Assembly (NCBI RefSeq): GCF_024171895.1 | Contig: NZ_JAMTCQ010000009.1 | Coordinates: 1,241,285 to 1,305,284 of the forward strand | Direction of reading: 5' to 3' | Length of the DNA stretch: 64,000 nt | DNA from: Prauserella halophila | Lineage (GTDB): Bacteria > Actinomycetota > Actinomycetes > Mycobacteriales > Pseudonocardiaceae | Shown: piece by piece, positions 28,114 through 39,812 of the stretch | Layout of the letters: every line of letters begins with the position of its first letter | Position numbering within the stretch: position 1 is the stretch's first letter | Notes under the pieces: model-generated | Told to the model about the DNA's origin: nothing | Seen by the model: the letters and a program-made list of their open reading frames with translations, nothing else | Databases searched by the model: none | Made by a program: the position numbers and the translations under genes

Positions 28114-29343
28114 ATGCGGATCGCGTTGTTGTCCTACCGGAGCAAGCCGCACTGCGGCGGGCAGGGCGTGTACGTACGGCACCTCAGCCGTGGGCTGGCC
28201 GAGCTCGGGCACGACGTCGAGGTGCTGTCCGGGCAGCCGTATCCGGATCTCGACGATCCGGTCCGGCTCACGCCGGTGCCGAGCCTCGACCTGTACCGCG
28301 AGCCGGATCCGTTCCGCACCCCGCGGCTCGGCGAGTACCGCGACGCGATCGACCTGCTCGAGACCGGCGCCATGTGGACGGCCGGGTTCCCCGAGCCGCT
28401 GACGTTCAGCCTGCGCGCTGCGCGGTTGCTCCGGGACCGGGCGGCCGACTTCGATGTCGTGCACGACAACCAGTGCCTCGGCTACGGCCTGCTCGGCCTG
28501 CAGCGCGCGGGTCTGCCCCTGGTGGCGACGGTGCACCATCCGATCACCCGCGACCGGATCGCCGACCTGGCCGCGGCGCCGTGGCGGCGCAGGCTCGCGG
28601 TCCGCCGCTGGTACGGCTTCGTGACGATGCAGGCGCGGGTGGCCCGGCGGCTTCCGCGGTTGATCACCGTGTCGCAGGCGTCGGCGGGCGACATCGCCGA
28701 GGATTTCCGGGTGCCGGACGAGCGGCTCACGACGATCCCGCTCGGCGTCGACACGGAGCTGTTCCGCCCGGCCCGGGATCGGGTGCCGGGGCGCATCGTG
28801 GCCGTGGCCAGTGCCGACGTGCCGTTGAAAGGCGTCCGCCACCTGCTCGAGTCGGTGGCGAAGCTCCGGGCGGAACGGGACGTGGAGCTGGTGCTGGTCA
28901 GCAAGCTCGCCGAGGACGGGCCGACCAGGCGGCTCATCGACGAACTGGCGATCGGTGACGTCGTGCGCGCGGTGCACGGACTGGCCGATGACGAGCTGGC
29001 CGGTCTGCTGGCCTCCGCGGAGGTGGCCTGCGTGCCGTCGCTCTACGAGGGATTCTCGCTGCCGACGGTCGAGGCGATGGCGTGTGGCACGCCCCTGGTG
29101 GTGAGCCGCGCGGGCGCGCTGCCGGAGGTGGTGGGCGACTGCGCCCGGCTGGTGCCACCCGGCGACACCGAGGCGCTGACGCGGGAACTGGCCACGGTGC
29201 TCGACGACCGGGGTCTGCGCGGCCGACTCGGCGAGGCGGGACGGGCGCGGGCCCTCGAACGATACAGCTGGCGATCCGTCGCGGCGTCCACAGTGGATGC
29301 ATACCGCGAGGTGATCGACCGGACACGGCGAAAGGCGGAATAG
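28114..29343 (+). CDS. Glycosyltransferase family 4 protein
   Basis: GT-B fold retaining glycosyltransferase. The N-terminal domain starts MRIALLSYRSK with a glycine-rich loop HCGGQGVYV (13-21). The C-terminal domain contains VPLKGVRHLLESV and the EX7E nucleotide-sugar motif in YEGFSLPTVEAMACGTPLV (Glu-Gly-Phe to Glu-Ala). No signal peptide, so cytoplasmic. It is followed directly by a methyltransferase and a toroid-fold protein, with a KstR-like site upstream. Donor and acceptor are unknown; a lipid or sterol-derived acceptor is only a guess from context. Confidence 0.88.
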   Translation: MRIALLSYRSKPHCGGQGVYVRHLSRGLAELGHDVEVLSGQPYPDLDDPVRLTPVPSLDLYREPDPFRTPRLGEYRDAIDLLETGAMWTAGFPEPLTFSLRAARLLRDRAADFDVVHDNQCLGYGLLGLQRAGLPLVATVHHPITRDRIADLAAAPWRRRLAVRRWYGFVTMQARVARRLPRLITVSQASAGDIAEDFRVPDERLTTIPLGVDTELFRPARDRVPGRIVAVASADVPLKGVRHLLESVAKLRAERDVELVLVSKLAEDGPTRRLIDELAIGDVVRAVHGLADDELAGLLASAEVACVPSLYEGFSLPTVEAMACGTPLVVSRAGALPEVVGDCARLVPPGDTEALTRELATVLDDRGLRGRLGEAGRARALERYSWRSVAASTVDAYREVIDRTRRKAE

Positions 29344-30136
29344 ATGCTGACGGTGGACTTCGACCGCATCGGGGTGGGACCGGATGCGACGGTGATCGAC
29401 GTCGGCTGCGGTGCGGGCAGGCACGCGTTCGAGGCCTACCGGCGGGGCGCCGACGTCGTGGCGTTCGATCAGGACAAGTCCGAGCTCGCCGAGGTCGAGA
29501 CGATGTTCGCCGCGATGTCGGCCGAAGGGCAGGTGCCCGACGGGGCGGCGGCCACCACGGTGGCGGGCGACGCGCTGCGGCTGCCGTTCCCGGACGGGAC
29601 GTTCGACTGCGTGATCGCCTCCGAGATCCTGGAGCACGTTCCCGAGGACGAGCGGGCGATCGCCGAGCTGGTGCGCGTGGCGCGGCCCGGCGGGTCCGTC
29701 GTCGTCACGGTGCCGCGGTGGCTGCCGGAACGCGTGTGCTGGCTGCTCTCGGACGCTTACCACGAGGTCGAGGGCGGGCACGTGCGCATCTACCGGGGCG
29801 ACGAACTGCGCGGCAAGCTGAGCTCCGCCGGGCTGCGGCCCGTCGCCGCCGAGCACGCCCATGCACTGCACGCGCCGTACTGGTGGCTCAAGTGCGCCGT
29901 CGGACCCGACAACGACGACAATCCGCTGGTCAAGGCGTACCACCGGCTGCTGGTGTGGGACATGCTGCGCGCCCCCTGGCCGACGCGCACCGCCGAGCGG
30001 CTGCTCGACCCCGTGCTCGGCAAGAGCCTCGCGCTGTACAGCGTCAAGGACGAGGGCGCGGTCAAGGACGAGGGCGCGGCCGGGGACGAGGCCGCAGCCG
30101 GGGACGGCGGGACCGGTGGTGGGCAGGGGGTCGCCG

Positions 30137-30150
<14 letters not shown>
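29344..30150 (+). CDS. Class I SAM-dependent methyltransferase
   Basis: Rossmann-type methyltransferase with SAM motif I VIDVGCGAG (17-25), acidic residue in VAFDQDKSE, motif II FDCVIASEILEHVP and post-motif LVRVARPGGSVVV (Methyltransf_11-like). The ATG follows the glycosyltransferase stop without a gap. The middle region (DAYHEVEGGHVRIYRG, HAPYWWLKC) is characteristic of a group found next to such glycosyltransferases. The C-terminus ends in VKDEG/AAGDE repeats from a short tandem DNA duplication at about 30045-30110. Substrate unknown. Confidence 0.85.
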
Positions 30151-32028
<1,878 letters not shown>

Positions 32029-32076
32029 GAAATCTGCATCATGTGAGGGCGATCCGCCCGCCGGAAGGAGCCTGCG

Positions 32077-33681
32077 ATGCCGCACCGGGAATGGGATGCC
32101 GAGGCCGACGTCGTGATCGTCGGCCTCGGGGGTGCAGGGGCGTGTGCCGCCGTCGACGCCTCCGACCACGGTGCCGACGTGCTCGTCCTCGACCGGTTCG
32201 ACGGCGGCGGCGCGACCGCCCTCAGCGGCGGCGTCGTCTACGCCGGGGGCGGCACGCCGTACCAGCGGGCCGCGGGGTTCGAGGACAGCACCGGCGCGAT
32301 GCTCGACTACCTCCGGCTCGAGACCGGCGGCGCCGTCTCCGACGAGACGCTGTCGCGGTTCTGCGCGCAGAGCCTCGACAACCTGCGCTGGCTGGAGCAG
32401 CACGGCGTGCCGTTCGACGGCAGCATGGCGCCGCGCAAGACGTCGTATCCCACCAACGAGCACTACCTGTACTACTCGGGCAACGAGCTCGCCCCGCCGT
32501 TCTCCGACGCCGCGGCACCCGCACCGCGCGGGCACCGCGCCAAGGGCAAGGGCGTGTCCGGCAAACCGTTGTTCGCGGCGTTGCGCCGGGCCGTGGCGCG
32601 CAGGCCGATCGCGGTGCGCACCCGGACCAGGGCCACCGGGCTCGTCACCGCCGACGACTGCGTCGTCGGCGTGGAGGCCACCGAACTCCGCAGGCCCCTT
32701 CCGCGCCGGCTGCACCGGGCGCTGTCGGCGGCGAACCGCAAGCTCAACATCTACTACCGCCCGCTGGGCCGGATGCTCGACGGGCCGATCGCGAGCCTGG
32801 AACGCAGGCACGGCGAGGTGCGGCGGTTCCGCGCCCGCCGCGGTGTCGTCCTCGCCGCCGGCGGGTTCGTGTTCAACCGGTCGCTCGTGGCCGAGCACGC
32901 ACCCGCCTATCGCCGGGGATCCTCGCTCGGCACGATCGGTGACGACGGCAGCGGCATCGCGCTCGGGGAGTCCGTGGGCGGGCGGACCGACCGGATGCAC
33001 CGGGTGTCGGCGTGGCGGTTCTTCAACCCGCCGCTGGCGATGGTCGACGGGGTGCTCGTCAACAACCGCGGCGAGCGCATCTGCAACGAGGCCTACTACG
33101 GCGCGCGCATCGGTGACCACGTCGCGCGCCAGCCCGGCGCGGAGGCGTACCTGATCGTCGACGCCCGCATCCGCGCGGAGGCGCTCCGGCAGGCCCCGTC
33201 CCAGACCCTGTGGTTCCAGCGACTGCAGGCCGAGTACGTGCTGCGGCTGGGCCACGTTTCCGGAGACGATCTGCCGGCACTCGCCCGCAGGCGCGGCATC
33301 GACCCGGACGGGCTGGCACACACGATCGAGGAGTACAACGCCGGCGCCGCCGCCGGTCACGACCGGATGGGCAAGGATCCGGCACACGTGCGCCCGCTGT
33401 CGGACGGCCCGTTCCACGCGATCGACTGCTCCATCCGGACGCAGCCGGCCTTCCCGATCCCGATGATCACGCTCGGCGGGCTGGCCGTCGACGAATCGAC
33501 CGGCGCCGTCACCCGCGACGACGGCTCGGCCGTACCGGGGCTGTACGCCGCGGGCCGCAACGCCGTCGGCGTGTGCTCGGAGTCCTACGTGAGCGGGCTG
33601 TCCATTGCGGACTGCGTGTTCTCCGGGCGCCGCGTGGCGGCCGCACTGACCGAGAAGCGATTTCAGGAGGAACAGGCATGA
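32077..33681 (+). CDS. FAD-dependent oxidoreductase, fumarate reductase/3-ketosteroid dehydrogenase family
   Basis: FAD-binding dinucleotide motif DVVIVGLGGAGACAA at 11-25 and a second FAD contact near the C-terminus (PGLYAAGRNAVGVCSESYVSGLSIADCVFSG). It belongs to the FAD_binding_2 family with KstD, but lacks the YxGPGATIG C-terminal signature seen in the true KstD two genes on, so it may oxidise another steroid position or ring intermediate. 534 aa; ribosome site CGGAAGGAG before the ATG. First gene of a three-gene operon with a perfect KstR-type operator. Confidence 0.82.
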   Translation: MPHREWDAEADVVIVGLGGAGACAAVDASDHGADVLVLDRFDGGGATALSGGVVYAGGGTPYQRAAGFEDSTGAMLDYLRLETGGAVSDETLSRFCAQSLDNLRWLEQHGVPFDGSMAPRKTSYPTNEHYLYYSGNELAPPFSDAAAPAPRGHRAKGKGVSGKPLFAALRRAVARRPIAVRTRTRATGLVTADDCVVGVEATELRRPLPRRLHRALSAANRKLNIYYRPLGRMLDGPIASLERRHGEVRRFRARRGVVLAAGGFVFNRSLVAEHAPAYRRGSSLGTIGDDGSGIALGESVGGRTDRMHRVSAWRFFNPPLAMVDGVLVNNRGERICNEAYYGARIGDHVARQPGAEAYLIVDARIRAEALRQAPSQTLWFQRLQAEYVLRLGHVSGDDLPALARRRGIDPDGLAHTIEEYNAGAAAGHDRMGKDPAHVRPLSDGPFHAIDCSIRTQPAFPIPMITLGGLAVDESTGAVTRDDGSAVPGLYAAGRNAVGVCSESYVSGLSIADCVFSGRRVAAALTEKRFQEEQA

Positions 33682-33872
33682 GGATCGTCGTCGACTGGGA
33701 TCTGTGTGAGTCCAACGGAATCTGCGAGGCCGTCGCACCCGACGTGTTCGAGCTGGACGAGGACGAGAACCTGATTCTCAAGGCCGACCCGGACGCCGAG
33801 AACCGCGGCCGGATCCTGCAGGCCGTCGAGTCGTGCCCGAAGGCCGCGCTGTCGCTGGAGGATTCCGCGTGA
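33678..33872 (+). CDS. Small [3Fe-4S]-type ferredoxin
   Basis: 64 aa with three cysteines in the pattern Cys10-x5-Cys16 and Cys53-Pro, typical of monocluster 3Fe-4S ferredoxins that serve P450 or Rieske oxygenases. The start ATG overlaps the upstream stop (ATGA) and has an AGGAGG box. M. tuberculosis FdxD (Rv3503c) lies beside the mce4 locus and is a likely counterpart. It probably carries electrons for a steroid oxygenase, such as a CYP125-type P450, encoded elsewhere. Confidence 0.88.
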   Translation: MRIVVDWDLCESNGICEAVAPDVFELDEDENLILKADPDAENRGRILQAVESCPKAALSLEDSA

Positions 33873-35626
33873 CGGGCGAGCAGCCGAGCACACCCGCGGG
33901 TGATGACGGCGAGGTCGAGGAGATCGACGTCGTCGTGGTCGGCAGCGGCGCCGCCGGGCTGACCGCGGCGCTGCGTGCGGCGCATCTCGGGCTGTCGACC
34001 GTGGTGCTCGAGAAGGCCGGGGCGTTCGGCGGGTCGACGGCCCGTTCCGGCGGTGGCGTGTGGGTTCCCGGCAACGACGCGCTGCAGCGCGCGGGGGTGC
34101 CGGACACGCCGGCGGCCGCCAGGGAGTACCTGCACGCGATCGTGGGCGAGGCGGCCGAACCGGAGCGCATCGACACGTATCTCGCGCACGGCCCGGCAGT
34201 ACTGTCCTTCGTGGAAGCGGTCACGCCGTTGCGGTTGCGCTGGGTGCGCGGCTACTCCGACTACTATCCCGAAGTGCCCGGCGGCAGGGCGGCCGGTCGT
34301 TCCGCCGAGCCGAAACCCGTCGACGCCCGGCTGCTCGGCGAGGACCGGAGCAGGCTCGAGCCGCCGTACAGCGCGCCGCCGCTCGGCGTGCCGCTCGGCC
34401 AGGCCGACTACCGGTGGCTGAGCCTGATCGCACGCCACCCGCGGGGCCTGCTGACGTTGCTGAGCCTCGGCATGCGCTGGCTGGGCGGTCTGCTGCTGGG
34501 CAAGCGCCAGCTGGTCATGGGACAGGCGATCGCCGCCGCGCTCCGGATCGGCGTTCGCCGCGCCGGCGGCGAGGTCAGGCTCAACCGGCCGCTGTTGCGC
34601 CTGGAGACCGACGGCGACCGGGTGACCGGCGTCGTCGTCGACCGGGACGGGGAGGAGGCCGTGGTGCGCGCCCGGCGCGGAGTGGTGCTCGCCGCAGGCG
34701 GGTTCGAGCACAACGCGGCGATGCGCGAGCGGTGCCAGCGGGCTCCCATCGGGACGGAGTGGACGGTCGGCGCCGAGGCCAACACCGGCGACGCCATCAC
34801 CGCGGCGACGGCCGTGGGTGCGGCGGTGGACCTGATGGACGACGCCTGGTGGGGCCCGTCGATCCCGCTGCCGGGCGGACCGTGGTTCGCGCTGGCCGAG
34901 CGATCCCGGCCCGGCAGCATCATGGTGAACGACCGCGGTCGCCGGTTCGTGAACGAGTCGGCGCCCTACGTGGACGCCGTGCACGCCATGTACGGCGGCG
35001 ACCAGGGCCGCGGTGACGGTCCGGGGGAGAACATCCCGACCTGGCTGGTGTTCGACCAGCGGTACCGCAACCGCTACATGTTCACCGGACTCGGCCCGCG
35101 GCAGGCCCTCCCGGGACGCTGGTACAAGCACGGCATCGTGGTGCAGGCATCGTCGGTCGGCGCGCTGGCCGAGCAGATGGGTGTGCCCGCCCGGGAGCTC
35201 GAAGCCACGGTGGCCCGGTTCAACGGGTATGCCAGGGCGGGCGAGGACACCGAGTTCGGCCGGGGCCGCAGCCGTTACGACCACTACTACGGCGACCCCC
35301 GGAACCGGCCCAATCCCAGTCTCGGCGAACTGAACCAGGCGCCGTTCTACGCCGTGAGGATGGTCCCGGGTGATCTCGGCACGAAGGGCGGGGTGCGCAC
35401 GGACACGCGAGCCCGCGTGCTGCGTGAGGACGGCTCGGTGATCGACGGGCTCTACGCGGCGGGCAACACCACCGCCGCCGTGATGGGCCGTACCTACGCC
35501 GGTCCCGGGGCCACGATCGGACCGGCGATGGTGTTCGGCCACCTGGCCGCCGAGGACCTCGCCGGCACCGGCACCGGCACCGGCGACGTCGGGGATCGGC
35601 GGCTGCCGGTGACCGCTGAGGAGTGA
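33869..35626 (+). CDS. kstD: 3-ketosteroid delta1-dehydrogenase KstD
   Basis: FAD enzyme that introduces the C1-C2 double bond in ring A of 3-ketosteroids, a step needed for ring opening. FAD motif VVVVGSGAAGLTAA (21-34). GYSDYYPEVPGGRA (128-141) corresponds to the substrate-side Tyr region of KstD. The diagnostic C-terminal TYAGPGATIGPAMVFG is at 542-557, containing the catalytic Tyr/Gly pair known from Rhodococcus KstD1. 585 aa from a GTG overlapping the ferredoxin stop (GTGA). The tail has a short GTGTGT repeat. It is last in its operon; murE follows after 27 bp with its own promoter. Confidence 0.92.
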   Translation: MTGEQPSTPAGDDGEVEEIDVVVVGSGAAGLTAALRAAHLGLSTVVLEKAGAFGGSTARSGGGVWVPGNDALQRAGVPDTPAAAREYLHAIVGEAAEPERIDTYLAHGPAVLSFVEAVTPLRLRWVRGYSDYYPEVPGGRAAGRSAEPKPVDARLLGEDRSRLEPPYSAPPLGVPLGQADYRWLSLIARHPRGLLTLLSLGMRWLGGLLLGKRQLVMGQAIAAALRIGVRRAGGEVRLNRPLLRLETDGDRVTGVVVDRDGEEAVVRARRGVVLAAGGFEHNAAMRERCQRAPIGTEWTVGAEANTGDAITAATAVGAAVDLMDDAWWGPSIPLPGGPWFALAERSRPGSIMVNDRGRRFVNESAPYVDAVHAMYGGDQGRGDGPGENIPTWLVFDQRYRNRYMFTGLGPRQALPGRWYKHGIVVQASSVGALAEQMGVPARELEATVARFNGYARAGEDTEFGRGRSRYDHYYGDPRNRPNPSLGELNQAPFYAVRMVPGDLGTKGGVRTDTRARVLREDGSVIDGLYAAGNTTAAVMGRTYAGPGATIGPAMVFGHLAAEDLAGTGTGTGDVGDRRLPVTAEE

Positions 35627-35641
35627 CGGCGCGGGCGTGGG

Positions 35642-35647
35642 TAACCT
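35642..35647 (+). promoter_or_regulatory. -10 element of a leaderless murE promoter
   Basis: TAACCT ends 6 nt before the GTG start of murE. It lies in the 27-bp gap after kstD and is the probable main promoter of the dcw block here. Confidence 0.6.
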
Positions 35648-35653
35648 TCCCGC

Positions 35654-37273
35654 GTGTCTGTCAACAAGGACGAGCCCGGGATCACCGCGTCCGGCGCGCC
35701 CGGCCCAGTGCCCGGTGATGCGTCCGCGGCGCCGCCCGGTCGTTCCGGGCCGCCGCGGCCCGCGTACACCGAACCGGTTCCCGTGACGACGCTCGTGGCG
35801 CGCTCCGGATCCCGGCTGCTGGCCGACCCGTCGGCGCCCGAGGTCATGGTGACGGGAGCGACGCTGCGCGGACAGGACGTGCGACCCGGCGACCTGTTCG
35901 CCGCGCTGCCGGGCGCACACGTGCACGGCGCGGATTTCGCCGCAGGCGCCATGGCCGCGGGTGCGGCCGCGATCCTCACCGACGAGGCCGGCGCCGAACG
36001 CCCCGTGATCGCCGAGACCGACCTGCCCGTGCTCGTGCACTCCGAGCCGCGCGCGGTGCTCGGCGAGATCGCCGCCTGGATCTACGGCGAACCGTCGCTG
36101 ACCCTCAACGTCCTCGGGATCACGGGCACGTCGGGCAAAACGACCACGACGTACCTCGTGGAGGCGGGACTGCGCGCGGCGGGCCACACCACCGGTCTCA
36201 TCGGAACGGTCGAGACCCGGGTGTCGGGCGAACGGCTCGCCAGCGCGTTCACCACGCCGGAGGCACCCGATCTGCAGGCCCTGTTCGCGCTCATGGTCGA
36301 ACAGGGCGTGACGCACGTGCCGATGGAAGTCTCCAGCCACGCGCTGAGCCTCGGCCGGGTGAACGGCACGCGGTTCACGGTCGGTGCGTTCACCAACCTG
36401 TCGCAGGACCATCTCGACTTCCACCGCGACATGGACGACTACTTCGCCGCGAAATCGCTGCTGTTCGACGGCCGGTCGACGAGCGAGGTCGTGGTCACCG
36501 ACGCCGAGTGGGGCCGCGCGCTCGTCACGCCGCAGACGATCACGGTCGGGACGGAGGCGGACGCCGACGCCGCATGGCGGGCGAGCGACATCGCCGCGAT
36601 GCCGACGGGAGAACAGGCCTTCACCCTCCACGCGCCGGACGGGCGCACCGCCCGCGCCGGCATCCCGCTGCCGGGTGAGTTCAACGTCGCCAACGCGACC
36701 CTGGCCGCGGCGATCCTGGACACGGCGGGCGTCTCCCTCGACGCGATCGTCGCGGGCCTGGCTTCGGTCGAGGTGCCGGGCCGGATGGAACGTGTCGCGC
36801 TGGGCCAGCCGTTCGCCGCGGTCGTCGACTACGCGCACAAGCCGGCCGCCGTCACGCAGGCGCTGCAAGCACTGCGCGCGCGCACGCAAGGGCGCATCAT
36901 CACGGTGCTCGGGTGCGGTGGCGATCGCGACACCGCGAAGCGGCCCATCATGGGCGAGGCGGCGGCGCGCGGCAGCGAACTGGTGATCGTCACCGACGAC
37001 AACCCTCGCAGCGAGGACCCGGCCGCGATCCGCGCCGAGACGCTGGTGGGCGCCCGGGCCGTGGACCCGGCCGAGGCCGGTGAGATCCGCGAGATCGGCG
37101 ACCGCAGGGAGGCCATCGCCGCGGCGGTCGCCGCGGCCGGTCCCGGGGACGTCGTGCTCGTGGCGGGCAAAGGACACGAGAGCGGCCAGAACATCGCGGG
37201 CGTGGTGCATCCCTTCTCCGACCGGGATGAGCTCGCGGCCGCCATCCGCGACAGACTCGAGGTGAGCGTGTGA
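35654..37273 (+). CDS. murE: UDP-MurNAc-tripeptide synthetase MurE
   Basis: Adds the third residue to UDP-MurNAc-L-Ala-D-Glu. The ATP loop GTSGKTTT is at 158-165. DNPR at 449-452 is the motif that selects meso-diaminopimelate, consistent with actinobacterial mDAP peptidoglycan. The 539 aa include about 40 extra N-terminal residues rich in Gly, Ala and Pro. The GTG start is set by the leaderless promoter. murF overlaps its stop (GTGA). Normally ftsI stands directly upstream; here it is kstD. Confidence 0.95.
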   Translation: MSVNKDEPGITASGAPGPVPGDASAAPPGRSGPPRPAYTEPVPVTTLVARSGSRLLADPSAPEVMVTGATLRGQDVRPGDLFAALPGAHVHGADFAAGAMAAGAAAILTDEAGAERPVIAETDLPVLVHSEPRAVLGEIAAWIYGEPSLTLNVLGITGTSGKTTTTYLVEAGLRAAGHTTGLIGTVETRVSGERLASAFTTPEAPDLQALFALMVEQGVTHVPMEVSSHALSLGRVNGTRFTVGAFTNLSQDHLDFHRDMDDYFAAKSLLFDGRSTSEVVVTDAEWGRALVTPQTITVGTEADADAAWRASDIAAMPTGEQAFTLHAPDGRTARAGIPLPGEFNVANATLAAAILDTAGVSLDAIVAGLASVEVPGRMERVALGQPFAAVVDYAHKPAAVTQALQALRARTQGRIITVLGCGGDRDTAKRPIMGEAAARGSELVIVTDDNPRSEDPAAIRAETLVGARAVDPAEAGEIREIGDRREAIAAAVAAAGPGDVVLVAGKGHESGQNIAGVVHPFSDRDELAAAIRDRLEVSV

Positions 37274-38727
37274 TCGAGATGAGCATGGCCGAGATCGCCG
37301 AGGTGACCGGCGGCCGGCTGCACCGGGCCGACGGTACCGAGCGCGTGACGGGGTCGGTGGAATTCGACTCCCGCAGGCTCACCGACGGTGGGTTGTTCGT
37401 CGCGTTGCCCGGCGAGCGGGTCGACGGGCACGAGTTCGCGGCGAAGGCCGTCGCCGACGGTGCCGCGGGCGTGCTCGCGGGCCGTGAGGTCGACGCACCC
37501 GCCGTGATCGCCCCGCCGGTCGCGGATGCGCACGCGAACGCGATGGCGCTGGCGGGCGACAGCGACGGATCGGGCGCGGCGGTGCTCGCCGCGCTCGGCA
37601 CGCTCGCCCGGCACGTCGTCACGCGGCTGACCGAGGGCGGGACGACCGTCGTCGGCGTCACCGGCTCGTCCGGCAAGACCTCCACCAAGGACCTCATCGC
37701 CCAGCTGCTCGAACCGCTCGGGCCGACGATCGCGCCGCCCGGGTCGTTCAACAACGAGCTCGGTCATCCGTGGACCGCACTGCGGGCCGACTCCTCGACC
37801 CGCAACCTCGTGCTGGAGCTGTCGGCCCGCGGGCCCGGGCACATCGCCGAACTGGCGCGGATCGCGCCCCCGACGATCGGGGCGGTGCTCAACGTCGGCA
37901 CCGCCCACGTCGGCGAGTTCGGCTCCCGCGAGGGCATCGCGCAGACGAAGGGCGAGCTGGTCGAGGCGCTGCCCGCCGACGGCGTGGCCGTGCTCAACGC
38001 CGACGACCCGCTGGTCGCCGCCATGGCCTCCCGCACCCCGGCGCGCGTCGTGTTCGTCGGCGAGAGCCCCGGGGCGACGGTGCGGGCCGAGGACGTCCGC
38101 CTCGACGACCAGGCGCGGGCGTCGTTCCGGCTCGCCGCCCCGCAGGGCACCGCCGACGTGACGCTGTCGCTGCACGGGGAGCACCACGTCGGCAACGCCC
38201 TCACCGCCGCGGCGATCGCGCTCGAGCTCGGTACGCCCGTCGCCGAGGTCGCCGAGCGCCTGTCCGGTGCCGAGCGGCGGTCCTCCCGGCGCATGGAGGT
38301 CACCACGCGCGACGACGGCGTCACGGTGCTCAACGACTCCTACAACGCCAACCCGGAGTCGATGAAGGCGGCGCTCAAGACCCTCGCGTCGATGACCCGG
38401 CCTGCGGGCCGACGATCATGGGCGGTCCTGTCGGAGATGGGCGAACTGGGTACCGATAGCGTGTCCGCGCACGACGAGATCGGCAGGCTCGCGGTGCGCC
38501 TGAACATCAGCAGGCTCGTGGTGGTCGGAGACGCGGCCGCCCCGATGCACACCGGTGCCAGCCATGAAGGTTCTTGGGGAGAGGAGTCGGTTCTGGTTCC
38601 CGACACCGACGCGGCCGTCGCACTGCTGCGCGACGAGCTGCGTTCCGACGACGTGGTCCTGGTCAAGGCCTCCAAGGTCGCCGAGATGTGGCGGGTGGCC
38701 GACGCGCTGCTGGAGGGCACCGAGTGA
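37270..38727 (+). CDS. murF: UDP-MurNAc-tripeptide-D-Ala-D-Ala ligase MurF
   Basis: Adds D-Ala-D-Ala to finish the UDP-MurNAc-pentapeptide. Mur ligase ATP loop GSSGKTST at 132-139; NNELGHPW and HVGEFGS contacts follow, and [14 protein letters not shown] marks the C-terminal domain. 485 aa. The GTG overlaps murE by 4 bp and the stop overlaps mraY by 4 bp, so translation is coupled along the block. Confidence 0.95.
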   Translation: MIEMSMAEIAEVTGGRLHRADGTERVTGSVEFDSRRLTDGGLFVALPGERVDGHEFAAKAVADGAAGVLAGREVDAPAVIAPPVADAHANAMALAGDSDGSGAAVLAALGTLARHVVTRLTEGGTTVVGVTGSSGKTSTKDLIAQLLEPLGPTIAPPGSFNNELGHPWTALRADSSTRNLVLELSARGPGHIAELARIAPPTIGAVLNVGTAHVGEFGSREGIAQTKGELVEALPADGVAVLNADDPLVAAMASRTPARVVFVGESPGATVRAEDVRLDDQARASFRLAAPQGTADVTLSLHGEHHVGNALTAAAIALELGTPVAEVAERLSGAERRSSRRMEVTTRDDGVTVLNDSYNANPESMKAALKTLASMTRPAGRRSWAVLSEMGELGTDSVSAHDEIGRLAVRLNISRLVVVGDAAAPMHTGASHEGSWGEESVLVPDTDAAVALLRDELRSDDVVLVKASKVAEMWRVADALLEGTE

Positions 38728-39809
38728 TCAGCATCCTGATCGCGGCCTCGGTGGGGCTGCTGATCTCCATCCTGTTCACGCCGTATCTGATCAGGCAGTT
38801 CTCGAAACAGGGTTTCGGGCAGGAGATCCGTGAAGAGGGGCCCGAGGGTCACCGTTCGAAACGCGGCACGCCCACGATGGGCGGTGTGGCGATCATCGTC
38901 GCGATGGTCGTCGCGTACGCCGTGGCGCACCTGGTCGACGTGTTCCGCGGTTCGGCGAACTCGGGGCCGACGGCGTCCGGTCTGCTCGTGTTGTTCCTGT
39001 CCGTCGGGCTCGGCATCGTGGGCTTCCTCGACGACTTCATCAAGATCCGCAAACAGCGCAATCTCGGCCTCAACAAGACGGCCAAGCTGGTCGGCCAGCT
39101 CCTCGTTGCGGTCGTGTTCGGCATCCTCGCGCTGCAGTTCGTCAACGACAACGGACTGGCGCCCGCCTCGCAGCACCTCTCGTACGTCCGGGACCTGTCA
39201 CTGATCTTCTTCCCGGTCCCGGTGTTCATCCTGTTCTGCTACCTGCTGATCTCGGCGTGGTCGAACGCGGTGAACTTCACCGACGGGCTCGACGGCCTCG
39301 CCGGCGGCGCCGGAGCGATGGTGCTGGTCACGTACGTGGTGATCGCGTTCTGGCAGGCCCGGCTCAGCTGTGTCGAGACGCCGCAGGCCGCGTGTTACGA
39401 CGTTCGCGATCCGCTCGACCTCGCCGTGGTGGCCGCCGCCGCGGCAGGTGGCTGCGTCGGGTTCCTGTGGTGGAACGCCGCACCGGCGAAGATCTTCATG
39501 GGCGACACCGGATCGCTCGCCCTCGGTGGTCTCATCGCGGGCCTGTCGATGACCACGCGCACCGAGCTGCTCGCCATCGTCATCGGGGGCCTGTTCGTCG
39601 TCGAGATGGTGTCGGTCGTGCTGCAGATCGCCGTCTTCCGCACCACCCGCAAGCGGCTGTTCCGGATGGCGCCGTTCCATCACCACTTCGAGCTCTCCGG
39701 CTGGGCCGAGACGACGGTGATCATCCGGTTCTGGCTGCTCGCGGCCGTGTGCTGCATGTTCGGCCTCGGCTTGTTCTACAGCGAACAGCTCGGACTCGGC
39801 GGAGGCTGA
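38724..39809 (+). CDS. mraY: Phospho-MurNAc-pentapeptide transferase MraY
   Basis: Integral membrane enzyme that joins the UDP-MurNAc-pentapeptide to undecaprenyl phosphate, making lipid I. About ten membrane helices. Signature sequences are [11 protein letters not shown], the Mg-binding [12 protein letters not shown] and [10 protein letters not shown], and the C-terminal HHHFE. 361 aa from the GTG overlapping murF. Confidence 0.96.
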   Translation: MISILIAASVGLLISILFTPYLIRQFSKQGFGQEIREEGPEGHRSKRGTPTMGGVAIIVAMVVAYAVAHLVDVFRGSANSGPTASGLLVLFLSVGLGIVGFLDDFIKIRKQRNLGLNKTAKLVGQLLVAVVFGILALQFVNDNGLAPASQHLSYVRDLSLIFFPVPVFILFCYLLISAWSNAVNFTDGLDGLAGGAGAMVLVTYVVIAFWQARLSCVETPQAACYDVRDPLDLAVVAAAAAGGCVGFLWWNAAPAKIFMGDTGSLALGGLIAGLSMTTRTELLAIVIGGLFVVEMVSVVLQIAVFRTTRKRLFRMAPFHHHFELSGWAETTVIIRFWLLAAVCCMFGLGLFYSEQLGLGGG

Positions 39810-39812
39810 CCC

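Noticed and set aside
29861-30136. Extended N-terminus of the toroid protein
   Set aside because: It lies in the wrong frame of the methyltransferase and has no conserved sequence; GTG 30137 has a good ribosome site.
33509-37210. 1233-codon open frame on the minus strand over kstD and murE
   Set aside because: Shadow frame; His/Arg-rich and without recognisable domain, opposite well-conserved genes.
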